Shown: positions 11,201-26,853, numbered from the stretch's first letter. The stretch: 64,000 nt of DNA from Leguminivora glycinivorella (GCF_023078275.1 NC_062991.1:3658001-3722000), one strand, 5' to 3'. Numbers and translations: made by a program. Notes: a model not told the origin generated them from the letters alone.

Positions 11201-14200
11201 CTAAACTTTTAGCTTAGGGCCCCCCACATCTAGCGTCTGGTTTGTTCGTTGTTTTCATCTTATTTAATTTTATTGTAATTTTTACTTCTTTAAAGTATCG
11301 TATATTATAATAAAATATTCGATTTCTATCAACTGATGGAAATGTCATTTGAATCGAAATGATAGACTCTGCTACAGCACTAGTTTAAAAATAAAAATTA
11401 ACGATAAATGACATGATAAGTAAATGCTGTGTGATAAATTAATATCGTAAAATACTCACTAACGAAGATCCGCAAAAATGTAACATTGTGTTAGATTATG
11501 TTTCAAGTAAGCGAAATATTGTTTTTAAGTACTTGATTTTTTAAAATATTATTACAGGATTTTATTTAAGATTTCATTAGGTTGCGCGAGTTTACGTTTT
11601 GTGGACGATGTCATGTGTCAAAAAGAGGTTCTTACAAATCCGGGACAATAGGTACTTTGGAGTACTTACAATGCAAAACTTGAAGTACTTAAAGCTTAAA
11701 ATTTAAAATCTCTATTTTACTGACTACCACTCATAAGCCCTAAATCGTTAGCCAAGTGTTCTTCCATTTGAGCTACGAAGACGCCATCCAACACAACATG
11801 GTTCTGCGTGATAAAATAATTATTAAACATAGTTATCTACAAGGAATAAAGGAATAGGTTTTATCACATTTTTCCTTACAATAAAGGATCGAGGGATATT
11901 CCGTACATAGTTTACACATGTAAAGTTTTTCTCTTTTTCTCTTGTATTATAATAACGAAAACTATTTTCCAGGACTTCAAAATAAAGAGCCACATATCCC
12001 CCAACAAGGCCATAGCGAAAAAGCCGCCAGCTCCAAAGAAATCGCTGAAACTGACCCTGCCCAAGCCTATTATGCATATGGCGCAACCTGACGAGTTTGT
12101 CGAGGAGAAGATATACGCCGACAAGTTCTATATCGAGAATAAGGAGGTGGTCTATGATAATAGGTATCCGCAAGGTAAGCAGAATTAACAAATATTTTAT
12201 GTCATAGACATATGTAACTACGTATAGACTGATAAAATCTAAGAAAAAAAACGTACCTCAGTATCATACAGAAAAAGGTACGGTGGCCTAGATGGCATTA
12301 CACCTTTGGGGTACGCTCAGCTAGATGGCGCTATTATTCATATTTGACATTTTGACACATATCAAGCTAAGAATATGTTGTGTGAAAGTTTAAGCCTGTG
12401 TCGAGAGATGGCAGTCTATGCACTGTGATTACACATTTTACTTCGACAGTAACTCTCTATAATACTCGATCCTTTTTGCCATGGTTCATGGGAGCTGGAC
12501 CCCAGGCTTTGACAATGAATCCCAAAATTTGGCGTAGTTTCACGAAAAGAACTGCCATCTGACCGAAGGACAATTAGGCCTTTTTGGGATTAGTCCGGTT
12601 TCCTCATGATGTTTTCCTTCACCGAACAGTGACTGGCAAATATCAAATGACATTTCGCTCATAAGTTCCGAAAAACTCACTGGTGCGAGCCGGGGTTCGA
12701 ACTCGCTACCTCCGAATTGTAAGTCACACGCTCTTGCATTGTAGCTAGACTACCTGCCTCTATCTACACTTTATTTCTTTATGGTGCTAAAACTAGAAAT
12801 CTCTACTCGTGTTTTCTGGGTCGATTTTTGGACAGATTAGAGTTGCAAGCAAAGTTCCTATTTGTTTGTGGTCGTGGTTGGTTGAGATAATATTTCAGGC
12901 GAAATTTGCCCAAAAGTATACAAACGACATCTTTTTTATAAAGTTTAGATGTATAGACTCATGTAATAAGACATGTTGAACATTATTGTATTGATGTTGA
13001 TGCCATATTCAATCCATATGAAACAAAAACATCTCGAAATTTCATTGTCGATCACAAACGCACGGCCGGCCGGTTTCCATCCTTTCTTGGTAGATATTCC
13101 GCAAATTCGCACGAAGCGCTTTGCTTCTTCTTTTCTTATGCGCACTGCCAAGGAGTGGAATTCCTTGCCGGCGGCTATATTTGTGAGCTCATATAACCCG
13201 GCAACCTTCAAATCAAGGGTGAACAGGCATGTTCTGGGCGAGCTCACTCCTTCGTAGGCCTTTAGCTAGTCTGTGGTCAAGAGTAAGCCCATTCACAATA
13301 ATAAAACGATTAAAGTCAAAACTTGAAACAGTCATGAAAATCGGTTAAAATCTGTCATTTAATTTCTTTCACATTTACTTGAAAATAAGTTTTTTTTTAT
13401 TAATTTTGTTTCGCAGGTATAAAATACGCCAACGGTCTCCCAGAAACGAAATACATGGTGGAAACCAAAGAACCCCTGCCCGAGAAATATACCTTCCAAC
13501 ATTACGAAGAGCCTGTGTACCACGATCCGGCTTATGATAGACAGGATAAGAAGATGATGAAGATCAGGTATGCGTTTTATTCCCATAGCCCGCGGCTTCG
13601 CACCCGTTCATTCTAAAAGGCATATAATTAACCGGGCAACTAAAATATTAAACAGGAAGTTATGTCGGGCATACAATAATATAATTTGGCTGTGTTTTAA
13701 TATTGTGGCGACAAAAAAAATATATGAGCCTCAAATATTTAGCATCATTATTATTGAAAAAACGGCAGCAAGTTTCAAGCGACAAAAATAATGCCGAGGA
13801 ACATTAAACAATACTTTGGCGACTAAAATAAAAATTGGCAATTAATTTTATATTTTGTGCAATGTCACAGTTTCGTTTTCTTTCAACCCCTTACTTGCCA
13901 AGAGTGGCACTGAAGCTTTAGTAGTTTCATGTGCTCTGCCTACCCCTTTATGGGATACAGGCGTGATTGTATGTATGTTGTATGTATGTATATTTTATAT
14001 TAATAGACAGCCGTTTTCCTATTAAACTGTATCTCTTAAATTGTTTCCAATATAATTATTCAGTTGCCAAATAAATAGTTGGTACTCGCGTCTGAATAAA
14101 CCGTAGCCGTAATGACATTAAAATGCTACCTCATATTGAAATATTTTGAGGCCCCATTTTAGTCGCCAAACTATTATTTTTGATACCCATTTCTATGGTT

Positions 14201-17200
14201 ATTTAGTCGCCCGGTTAAATACGTGCCATTCTAAAATCGCGGAATGTTCCATAAAAACTTCTCCCCGTTTTAGAAGTGAGGGGTTAGAAAGAGACAGAAA
14301 TGGCTTATGTCACTCTCCATCTCCATATATTTCGTGCGAAAACGGTCATAGAAGACCTACCCTCGATTCATTCAAATTTATGAAAGCCAAGAGTAAAGGT
14401 TTGAAAAAGACACATTTTTAGGGTTCCGTAGTCAACTAGGAACCCTTACAGATTCGCCATGTCTGTCCGTCCGTTCGTCTGTGGATAATCTCAGTGACCG
14501 TTAGCACGAGAAAGCTGAAATTTGGTACCAGTATGTCTAACAATCACGCCGACAAAGTGGTGAAATAAAAAATTAGTTAATTAGTGTAAAGTGGGGAGTG
14601 ATTTTCTTTTTTCATTTCAACGCTAACGTGTGATGTATTGTTGGATAGGTATTTAAATTGAATAGGGGTTTACGCAAAAAGAATGATATTGTTAATATTT
14701 TCGGAAATACACGCTCCAAAATAAAAAAAATGTGTCTCCTTTAACTTTTGAACAATAAGTTAAAAAAATAAGAAAAATATCAAAGACGAAGAAGAAGAAG
14801 ATAAGAAGAAGAAGAGAAGGAGAAGAAGTAGATTTAAACACTTTCTAGGAAAATTTTGAATTTGGCAGGTTAAACAGGCTTTGAAAAAAAAAATACGGAC
14901 AACTACGGAACCCTACACTGAGCGTGGTCCTACATGCTCTTGCCCGGTTTTTCTAAAATAATTTAATGATTTTCAATTTCTACAGCAACTCCCCACCACG
15001 AGAAGAGCAACCGCCTCCCCCCTACAACCTTCCCGAGCACTCCATACTCAAGTCCCACCTCGTCAGAACAGACAGACCGGCGCTCAAGCCTATACACCAG
15101 TGGACCATCTCGAAGAAGGACCTGGGGTACCAAGAGGAACAGATATTGTTCACTAATGAAAACCTGCAGGCTAATATGAGGGTTGAGCAGGACATCAATT
15201 ATGGACCCGGTAAGGAATCGATGGAAAATTTTACGTTGAAGAAACGTTAGCGCGATGTAGGATTTTCGTCGCGTGTAACAGCGCCATCTACAGAGTTATT
15301 CGGTAAACCGATTATAATGTGGCCCCTTCCTTTAATTTTTTCGAGAAATGAGATTGAGATGTTTCAAATATTGATACGAAATCCCATGGCTGACGAATAG
15401 GTGCTGAGGCGTCAAACGCCTTTGCGTTTATAAATCTACGTTGAACAAACGATAGCGCGATGTAGGATTTTCGCCGGACGTAACAGCGCCATCTAGCGTG
15501 GTATTGTGTAAACCAACTAGGAATGCGGCATAAGTTTTGAATTGCATTCTCAGTAACTAAAGCCCCATTTAGATGGTACGAGTTTCTCGCCTCGAACGTA
15601 CGATTATCGAAGTACGAGAAAAAATATCGTATCATGTAAACTATGCGTACGATATCGCACGAAAGGGGGCGATAATCGCCTTGCCTTTGATATTTGTATG
15701 TCTCCGTGTAAACAAAACACATATGCGAGAATCGTATACGAGTTTATACGCTACTCAGTCGAAATGAATTCAGTAGAAATCATGTAAAACATGGTGTTTT
15801 TATATTTATAGCTACCTCTCAGTAACTGCTAAAACCAAAAATAAATTTGGCTTATTAATATTATACAGTTAATGTTTACCTACTCACATTTTACCCCATA
15901 TATCTATGGGGCAAAATGCCTACTATAATTAAAAAAAAAAATGTTATTTATATTCTATGTTTAATAATATCCTAAACCTAATCGCAAGTGTCGCAACCAA
16001 GATTTTATTAGCTAGGTAACGCTACAGTCGAAATCATTATTTTCCCTATTGTATATTATTGAGACCTTCATAAATCATTTATAGTATTTTTAATATTATT
16101 GGGTACTATTCATCTTAAATTCAAATAAATCCAAGGTAAATTATACCCAATATTATAAAAAAGCATATAATATCATATAAGTTTATAATTAATTAATTAG
16201 CAACTAGGCACGCAAGTTGACAGGCAAAACTCGTATGAAAATCGGTTCGCTCCGATTCGTACGATAATCGCACGTTCGAGAAAAAATGTCATACGAGAAC
16301 CGGTTTAGACGAGTCGAGAAATGTTATGGAAATATCTCCCGAAAATTCTACTCTCCGTCTAAACTATTTCGCCTGGCGATAATCGCCTGGCGAGTCTCGC
16401 ATACGATACTCGTATGCGAGTTCTTATTTCTCGCACTAATGTAAACGTTTTCGTACGATACTCGCCAGGCGATTATCGCATACGATAATGTCATACGAGT
16501 TTCTCGACCAAGACGGGCGAGAAACTCGTACCATCTAAATGGGGCTTAATAATGACCGTAATATAGTGTTTTACTGATAAACTCATTTTTAAAGTAAATG
16601 ATTGCCCACAGGCATGTATTCAGCAGAGGACATCCAGCAAGACTACCAATACTCAGAGGCGGCTAAACCAGGGTCGTACCAGCCTGAATATGGGTACCCT
16701 ACAGCGGCTTATTCAAGGCTCGAAGCTCCAATGCAAACTGTGCAGGTATGTAAATAACAAAACTTACATGTGTATTGTGTATCTTAATATCAGTTTTAAC
16801 ACATATACTATACATACTGCCAGTCCATTTGCTACAGATATGGAAAACAAGTTGATCGTAACGTTTTTGAAATTTGGTAACTCAGACAACGATATAAATG
16901 ATATAAATACTAAAGACTTGGGAGTCCACAGAGGGATCCATGACTCAGGAACTAATCTGTCAACAGAAATAAGTTTACCGGGATTTAAAATCAGGACTAT
17001 CAGCTTCACAGGCAGGATCACTACCCGCAATGCAAATAAATGTACATACAGATGTGCGAAAAGATTTGCCTTCGTATTGTTACGGAAACGTACGAACGTG
17101 TCATGCTATTTCAGTCAGTCTCAGTACAAGATGTACTGACATTGACTGAACTAGCATGACAAAATCGCCGTCCATAGAAATCGCGGGCAATGTAGTAGTA

Positions 17201-20200
17201 GTAGTAAACACTTTAAGAGGCCTTATTCCTAAAGACGAGCGTTTTTTGCAAAATAGAACCTTTTTCATTCAAAATTATAAAGAAACTATAAATGATTATT
17301 AAAAAAATGATAATGTTCCTAAAAGTACATATCTTAAGCTAGAAAGTCAATTGGTACTACTTTAAAATATGTCTTTTTATACTTCCGAAAAATCAGTTTT
17401 TTCGGAAGACGTTTTCAATTTTCATAGTGGGATAGCTCGTTTAGAATCGTGATTGTGCTGTTAAAAATGTTATTTGGGGTAATAAATGATCACAATCCTA
17501 TTTGTTATATCCTGTACGAGTTAGCTAATACTTTGACATTTTAAGATTTACTTGAAATGGTGGATAAATAACCTTCCGTATCCTCCCCATTTTTTCGATA
17601 AAAAGAGGTTTACATTATGTATTTTTCCTGCGATTCCTGCATTTTTTGTAACTCTTAAATAATATTATCCTAAACTAGAACTTCTTATTGACCTATAAGA
17701 AAAAAATCATACATATAAGACATACCTTTCTGTCGATAGATATGTTTTTAAAACACCTAAAATTCGAATAAAAGACACTGTGCTAACGCGAGCCCGCTCA
17801 GTCTGCGCCGAGCGCTCGAAGACAACGGACCTGCGTTTGATCGTCCGGCGCACCTAGCTTTCGTAAGCAGCTCGATAGTTCCGAGAAGTGCCGTAAACTG
17901 CGACTAAACAAATCTTGATCCTTTTTACACCTTATGCAATTTTAGCATTCGACATGCTTTTCATATGATTTTGGATTTTAAGTTATACGTGAAGTTTGTT
18001 GAGAGTTTGAATTATTATTATATTTTGGGACCAGGATGAGGTTCTGGTTCTCATGATGATGGAGTCAGGCAGGAGATGTTCAACAGAACTGCTATTCTAC
18101 TTATCATAACTCCACCATGTTTGGGCTCATTAGATTTGGGCTGATGAGCACCATCGATCTAGATGAGGTCCAAGGTCTCATGATGGAGTCAGGAGGTGGT
18201 CAACAGAACTGCTATTCTCCTCATCATAACCCCATCATGTTTGGGCTCATTAGATTTGGGCTGACGAGCACCATCGAACTAGATGAGGTCCAAGGTCTCA
18301 TGATGGAGTCAGGAGGTGGTCAACAGAACTGCTATTCTCCTCATCATAACCCCATCATGTTTGGGCTCATTAGATTTGGGCTGACGAGCACCATCGAACT
18401 AGATTAGGTCCAGGGTCTCATGATGGAGTCAGGAGGTGGCCAACAGAACTGCTATTCTCCTCATCATAATCCCATCATGTTCGGGCTCATTAGATTTGGG
18501 CTGACGAGCACCATCGAATATAAATAAATAAATAAATAACCCCATCATGTTTGGGCTCATTATAAATATGTGGAAGGTCGTTAATAATAATAAATGTTTT
18601 ATTAGGGTACCCCTACATGTAAAGAGGGGGCAGATATTTTTTTTCATTTCAACCCCAACGTGTGATATATTGTTAGATAGGTATTTAAAAATGAATTAGG
18701 TTTTACTAAGATCGATTTTTGATAATTTTCATATTTTCGGAAATAATCGCTATAACTTTTGAACCATATGTTTAAAAATATGAAAAAAATCACAAAAGTA
18801 GAACTTTACAAAGACTTTCTTTGAAAATTTGTTTTGAACTTTATAGGTTAGTTTTTGAGAAAAATACGGAAAACTACGGAACCCTACACTGAGCGTGGCC
18901 CGACACGCTTTTGGCCGGTTTTTATTTTATTTTAATACTTTTCTGTGCTATTCATACATAGCCACCCTAGGGGATTCAGTATTGACAGCTTCTTTTTTTC
19001 TTTCTGCATATATTTGTTTCCGCTTTTAAGTTTATTGTAAATAAGACTGCTTGCACTTACATTGAGATTATAATTACATAATGCTATTAAATTAAATCTA
19101 ATGAAGCGTTGTTTTATTTCCTAAATCTCAAAATCCTTTAAATCGAATATGTATAGTAATGAGCAAAAATTTTACCGCAGGCTTTCCAAACCGACGATGC
19201 TTGATCAGCTACTTTTAGAACGAACATGTACACCGTGTCCAATAAGTCCGAATACTCACATTTTACCTCAGTTCTAAAGATATAGGGATCACATGCCATC
19301 AAATTCTTATTTAAACTGATAGTAAGGCGGCGGAATTGAAAAAAGTCGTCTAGTTTTGAAGTTGATGTGACTGGAGAGTATACTGCTGACAAGTGGTATC
19401 GTTGTGATCGGTAGACTTTACTGAGTACGAAATAATGACTTGTCACTTTCTCAGACTGTGGGGGGGTTAACTATGACGTCACAAAGATCGCAGTCCCGGG
19501 TTTCAATTTTTTGCCAATTTGTCTAGAACCCCTTATCCAATTTTGAAAAATGAGGTGTCGATTGAAAGCGTATAACATGCTGATTAAGATTTATTATATG
19601 TGAAGAGTATAGTTTTGTTAGTTGTTTTTTAATTAATAATAATGCAAAAAATACTTTTTTTTTACTCTCTTTTTTGATTTTTGTGACTCAAAAAGGCAAT
19701 GAAAACGGCCACTTAGCTAAAAAATATGTTATATAAATCATTTAACTACATTATTAAGCTATCTGTTGCTTTTTAAATTTCTACGATCGGATAATAAATA
19801 AGCAAACTACAACCACATACCTGTAGGCGGGGAGTACCGCTTGACACGCGTTCCCATACATTCGGCGTCTACCAAATTACACCTCGCGCAAAATTCGTTT
19901 CAAGCAGATATACCTCTAATCTTATTCATCGTAACCTATCAATATTGGTATCATTTGAAAGTACAATTAAAGTACTTTAAGAAACAATGTCAATCATTTT
20001 CATAAAATCAATAATCGCCAGTCTGCGGTGGTTACAAAGGAAAAAAGTGGGTATGCAATTTGACTGGTTTCCTAGGTTTGATACCCTAGACGAGTTTAAA
20101 AGGGGAGGTAAAGGTGACATATGGGTTGTTCTCTGGCCTAAAAAGCTATACAGAGGGTCAGGGAGAAAAAAAACTAGGGTTTAAGTTTAGTTTTAAGTTA

Positions 20201-23200
20201 TTTTTTCTTTTATTTGTTCATTTTATTGTGTTTAATTTTTTTGTAATTTTATCAAGGATACACATTGGTTTCTTTTGCTGAAAATTCCCTTTTTTATGAG
20301 AAATGTTATGAATTTCATGGCATTTTCCGATAGAGACTAAAATTAACTTTCAAATAAGGCCACATAATCATACTGATACATAGTCATACCCTTAATATTA
20401 TATAAGTAAAAGTATGACTATGTGGCCTACTGATACATAGTCATACCCTTAATATTATATAAGTAAAAGTATGACTATGTGGCCTTATTTGAAAGTTAAT
20501 TTTAGTCTCTATCGGAAAAAGCCATAAAATTCATAACATTTCTCATAAAAAAGGCAACTTTTAGCAAAAGAAACCAACGTGTATCCTTGATAAAATTACA
20601 AAAAATTTAACACAATAAAATCAACAAATAAAGGAAAAAATAACTTAAAACTAAACTTAAACCCTAGTTTTTTCTCCCCTGACCCTCTGTGTAGCTTTTA
20701 GGCCAGAGAAAAACCCATATGTCACCTTTACCTCCCCTTTAAACTCGTCTAGGGTATCAAACCTAGGAAACCAGTCAAATTGCATACCCACTTTTTTCCT
20801 TTGTAACCACCACAGACTGGCCGATTATTGATTTTAAAAAAATGATTGACATTGTTTTTTAAAGTACTTTAATTGTGCTTTCAAATGATATCAATATTGA
20901 TAGGTTACGATGAATAAGATTAGAGGTATATCTGCTTGAAACGAATTTTGCGCGAGGTGTAATTTGGTAGACGCCGAATGTATGGGAACGCGTGTCAAGC
21001 GGTACTCCCCGCCTACAGGTATGTGGTTGTAGTTTGCTCATTTATTATCCGATCGTAGAAATTCAAAAAGCAACAGATAGCTTAATAATGTAGTTAAATG
21101 ATTTATATAACATATATTAGAGCTACAAGCTAGAGTTACAAGCTATTAGCTCCACGAATCGGGACTTGGAATGCATCTCCAGTTGGAGTGGTCGCTATGG
21201 TCTGAAAGTCAATCCGTCTAAAACGCAGGTCATAATTTTAGGTAGTCCTCAGCTCACTGCTCGGATTGACTTTGATAACTTGCCAGCCATAGTGTTTGAC
21301 GGCGTTCAAGTTCCATTTTCGGTTCAAGTAAAAAATCTTGGTGTCCTTATTGATAGCACACTTTCGTGGGTTCCGCAGATCAGCGAAGTCAGTAGGAGAC
21401 TATTTGCTTCTCTGGGGTCACTTCGTAGACTTCGTAATTTTTTACCGATTGCCACCAGAATTGCGCTCGCACAAGCCCTTCTTCTTCCAATTTTAGATTA
21501 CGCTGATGTTTGTTATCTGGACATTACGGAAGATCAGCTCAATAAACTCGAGCGTCTACAAAATGCTTGTATAAGGTTTGTATTCGGCCTGCGTAAATAC
21601 GACCATGTATCTGTATTTCGAACTCAGCTCAAATGGCTGCCCATTCGACAACGACGCAACTCTCATATTCTTATCCTTCTTTATAATATTCTCTTCAATC
21701 CCACTACACCTTCTTATCTTAAAAACCGATTTAGCTATCTGTCTTCTACGAGATGTGCTGAAAAACTTCTCCTTGTCCCTCCATCTTCTACTTCTAAATT
21801 CTACATAAACTCTTTTACTTTTCGGGCTGTCCGTTTGTGGAATGCTTTGCCGTTGTATGTAAGATGCGCGAAATCTCTTCCCTTGTTTAAAAATATTTTA
21901 AAATCTCATTACCTCTCGCTACCTTGACTTGCCTTTGTACATGTGTATTATATATGTATATATATATATATTGTATATATGTATTGTATATGTGTGTATG
22001 CGTTTATAATATTATTTTGGTCAAAATAGTCTTTTGCATATTTTTTTTTTTCTCTTACTTTTTGATGTGTTGAAATAGTTCGAATACCTACGTAATTTTT
22101 ATGTTGGCACTACCAGGGGCGGCTCACTCCGCGATTCTATTGCCGTGCTACAAGTACATGCCGGCGACCGCGAGTTCGCGGCCTAATCAGGGGTGGCGCG
22201 CGTTCTCACGGAACGCACGTTCGCACTTTCTATTTTTATTTTACGTCGCGATTTTTTTTTAAGGTTTATATGCGATGTCCGCGTGTGGAATGGCTAATAA
22301 TGCTAAGTTAAATAGACAGCATGAATAAAATATGTACCATAGGACATTCTTACACAGATCTACAGTTCAATAAGGCTTGTGATGTTGGAACTTAAACCAA
22401 AGTACTGTATATATACCTAGAAAGTACCCAAGACTTACCCAAGTATAAAATTTTATCTGAGTAATTAATTGGTTTTAATATAGGCAACCCTATCATCCGA
22501 TGCTGCGCACGTGCGGCTGGTTTCTTTGTAATAATTTTGTAGGCATTTAAAAAGGCGGCATTTCGTAAACATCAAATCAGTGGGCCTTCTGTACTTGTAC
22601 TATTATATATTCTGTGGCACTACCCGTTCATTGTTCTTTGCAATCTGTTTCCTGCTACCCTAAGGTTGTCTGGTAGAGATCGCTTTTTAGCGATAAGACC
22701 GCCTGTTGTTACCTGCTTCTTAATACGTTTTGTTTTTGTACTGAATCTCATTGTCAATAAGTGGTGTACAATAAAGTATATATTATTATTATTATTATAC
22801 TCTTTATTTATTTTCTTTCTTAGGCTAGGCTGTTTATAATATGAATATAAAAGTAAAATACAAAAACACATACAAAACAATATAAAACACATATAAACAC
22901 ATTATAAAAAACCTAACCTAGGGTGCCGCCAGCAGCGGGGCAGGGCCCAAGCTGCCGGTGGTTAGGGCTGCAGAGAGAGGAACCGTCGAACTATCCGTGC
23001 TGTGTCCAAGATCACCGCCTTCTGCATCTGGCCCTTGATCCAGCCACCTAGCGAGAGTCTCTTAAGATGTTGGTCGAGACTCTTCGCTATGAGACCGTTC
23101 GCTGAAACGACTATCGGAACAATGATCGTTGATTCAACATCCCACATGGCGGTTATCTCGTGAGCCAAGTCTAGGTACTTACTGGACTTGTCCTTCTCGG

Positions 23201-26200
23201 CTTTCACGAGATTCTCATCATGGGGGATGGTGATGTCAACGAGCACTGCCCGGCGTTGCAGTCGATCTATTATCACAATGTCAGGTTTATTGGCTACAAT
23301 AGTCCTGTCAGTGATAATAGATCGATCCCAATAGAGCGTGGCACGACCATTTTCGAGAACTGGCGCAGGTAAGTACTTGTAGTACGGTACTTCGCGGTCC
23401 ACAAGGCCGTATTGAAGAGCAAGTTGCTGGTGAATAATCCTGGCTACGAGATTATGTCTGTGCAAGTACTCGCCGTTAGCAAGATGAGAACAACCGGAAA
23501 TAATATGCCTGAGTGACTCTCCGGGACGGCGGCATGCCCGACAAATGTCGACCGTACCGTCCTTCAGGATATATTTCCGGTAGTTGTTCGTCATCATAAC
23601 TTCGTCCGCAATTGCACAGGCAAAACCCTCGGTTTCTCCGAAGAGGTCCCCGAATCGTAACCAGTTCACCGATGCGAGCAGATCTACATCGGGTCCCGTG
23701 AGGGCCTTGTAGAACCGCCCGTGTAGCTGCTTGCTCTCCCATACCGCCTTGCGGTCCGCAGTACTTAGTACCACAGGTTTGCGCCAGTTCTGTTTCGCCA
23801 AGGAGAGCGGCGTGAGGTTTCCGTCCACTGCCACCACATCACGATGCATCCCGCACTCGTTGTTAAGGAAGTAATTCCTGAGATTGTACACCTCACGGTT
23901 GTGGAGATCTTTGGCGTTTAGGAAGCCTCGACCTCCGCACTTCCGTGGGATGTACAATCTCATAACAGACGAGCGCGGGTGTAACATACGGTGTGTGGTA
24001 AGCAGTGAGCGGACCCTCCGATCCAGGGCGTCCAGCTCAGTCTGGGTCCACCGTAGTATGCCAAAGGAGTATATGAGTAGAGGCATTACCCAGGCGTTAA
24101 AGGCGCGCACTTTGTTGCCTCCTGACAAAAGACTGTTAAGGACTTTTGTCAGCCGACTGAAAAAGCGCTCCTTCACCGACCGTCTAATGCCAACATCCTC
24201 AATACCCAACGACTGTGACATACCAAGGTACTTATAGGTTTCTGATTCAGAGATAGATCTGAACGACATCGTCTCAGAAAGTTGTAAATTTTCTGAATTT
24301 ACAACCTCCCCCGCTGCACATGCATGACCGCACACTTATCGACACCAAACTCCATTCTGATGGCGGTACTGAAAACTTCTGTGGTTTTCAATAGCACCAT
24401 CAGGTCTTGGGTGTTCGGTGCAAACAGTTTGAGATCGTCCATGTACAGAAGGTGAGAGATGACTTCACCCTCTCTCCGAAGCCGGCAACCTAGCCCAGAA
24501 TCCTTCAGCAGCGTGCTGAGGGGATTCAGAGCTAGGCAGAACCATAATGGACTCAAACTGTCACCCTGGAATATTCCTCGCTCAATCCTTATGAAGTCCT
24601 GCGGGCCAGGGGGCCATCCCTGCCTCCTGGTTGACGAAGGACTGTGATCCACTGCCTCATACATGCAGCCAGGAAGGATATTAAAGCTGCATCAAGTTTA
24701 TACAGCTCCAATACCCTTCTCAGCCATGAATGAGGCACCGAATCATAGGCCTTCTTATAGTCAATCCAAGCGGCCGAAATGGCCCCCTTGTTCCGCCGAA
24801 CTTGTTGGCAGATGGTCATGTCTATGAGGAGGAGCTCTTTAGTACCACGGGACCCAACCCTACATCCATTTTGAGCGGGAGCCAGAATGTTGTTAGCGAC
24901 AATATGCGCGTTAATTTTTGCTCTCAAAATGGATGTAAGGAGCTTGTAAAGTGTAGGCAAGCACGTGATGGGTCTGTAGTTTTTTGCTTCCGTGGTACTA
25001 CCGGACTTATAGAGCAGGAAAGTAACACCAGTTGTTAGGGAAGGTGGGAGAGAACCAAGATCGAGGGCTTGTTGAAATTGCGTTGCCAAATGCGAGTGCG
25101 AGCATCGAAACCATTTTAGCCAGAAGTTGTGCAATCCGTCCGGTCCAGGACTTTTCCAGTTCTGGGCCGTACGGGTAGCACAACTTACGTCGTCGGGGCT
25201 GATGGTGATAGCCCCCATAGGCTCGATGCTCTCGCACTCGCGTTCGACAACGTTCATCCACTCACCCTCCGTGTGTTCGACGGGCACCGACCAGATGCTA
25301 CGCCAGAAATCAGACATGGCAGTAGCATCCGGCAGCCGCACGTCAGACACACGAGGGTCGGTTTCCTCCCACCTTCGGTATACTTTCCTTTGGTCGCTTT
25401 GAAAAAGACGATTCTGCTGGAATCGGTCCACACGCTTTCTGTAGCGGCGAATACGGCTTGCCCATGCATAGACTTTCTGCTTCAGGAAGTCGATGCGCTC
25501 TGTGACATTGGCCAAATAGTCGCGGGGCCTGATGTCCGTCCCCGCGAACGCCTGGTTCACAAAGCGCATTACTCGGGGGCGATTATTACCCCTCTGAAGC
25601 AGATCAGCTTTGCAATGAGAGTCCTAAACGAGTTGATACGACGCTCGATCCGTACTTGCCATGCAGGGACACCTTCGGCGGTCCTAGTTGCACGGTCAGC
25701 GTCCGGAAACTTGACTCGAGCAACACGGCACGCCGCGATGGCCCCGCAGTACATGATCGAGTGTGTATCATCTAGATCTTTACTAGTCCGCATATATGGA
25801 TCTAGTAAAGCATTTAAGGCTCCTATTAGCGCTAGATTGCGTCTATTCATGGGCAGACGTGGTAATCGTGGCCTAGGATTGCTTGTGGAGCGATACTGCG
25901 TAATCGCCTCTTCCAAAGACCTCCTCAGTTGCTCATTGGCAGGCTCACTCTCGCTCTGACTCGCGAAGTCCCCGCCGTCGTTACCGGAATCAACCCGCGG
26001 CGCCTCCGGTGCCAGGTCGGGTTCGGGCACCGGGTCCGGCGACATGGCGGGCAAATCCCGCCCCGAGGCAGGGTCCGCGCGAGTAGCGAGAGCCTCCTGG
26101 CGGAGCCGATCAAGTGTGGCGTCATCCAACCGCTTTGACCGCTGAATGACGCGCACCTGATCCGATAGCCGCTGCTCCGATACGGTGGTGGATGGCTCGA

Positions 26201-26821
26201 GTGCCTGAAACAGAGGCAGCATTCTCGAACGGTACGCGGATAGCCGGGTTCCCCCCTCTGTGGCCCCGTAATAGGCGCGCATGACATTCTCGTTTATTTC
26301 TCGAGTCCATGTCATGCGACGCACTACACCACCGGCAGCGGGAGCCGTGGGCGGGGCAGGATGTCCCGCAGGCCCCAAGCGTGCCGGCAGCGGTGGCCGC
26401 CCTCGTCGCGCAGGTGGTCGTGGCGGCGGCGGCGGCGGCGGCCCGCTCTCGTCGCTGGACCCGTCGGTGTCGGGCGCCGTGGCGAACTCGTCGCCCGACG
26501 ACGATGCGGACGGGGAGCTGGACGAGGCGGGCGGGGATGGTGGGCGTGCGTTTCTTTGTGCCGCTTTGGTGCGTGACCTCGTTAACATTTTCACAAATTT
26601 CACAATGCACTTATCGCCGTTTGACAGTTCATGCTGATATCCGTGTATTTAGATAGTATAGTAATTCGTTGGATGTTCTTCATTGTACATGATTTTAATG
26701 TACCGTAAGAAATACACATAAACTGAACCACAAAAACCAAGAACGGCGATAAAAATACTATAAAAATAAATAAAATTGTGAAAATTTATCCAAAGACACG
26801 TCCGTCAGTGTCAGCGGTTTT

Positions 26822-26853
<32 letters not shown>

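Larger units (their letters stand above)
22800..26820 (-). mobile_element. R4/Dong-like LINE with restriction-like endonuclease, flanked by TAA repeats, frameshifted
   Basis: The element of about 4 kb lies on the minus strand. In order it encodes an N-terminal region with a Myb-like segment (25569..26603), a reverse transcriptase (24299..25569) and a C-terminal zinc cluster plus nuclease (22962..24335). No APE-type endonuclease is present. (TAA)n on the minus strand borders both ends (22780..22799 and 26834..26855), the known insertion target of Dong from Bombyx. At least two frameshifts make this copy inactive. The clade assignment is inferred from domain order and target. Confidence 0.75.

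Noticed and set aside
15312..15722. 136-codon minus-strand ORF in intron 12
   Set aside because: It runs across intron sequence into the TIR element at 15561, and shows no recognisable domain.
26281..26656. Plus-strand ORFs with Arg- and Gly-rich translation
   Set aside because: They are antisense to the low-complexity N-terminus of the R4/Dong-like LINE.
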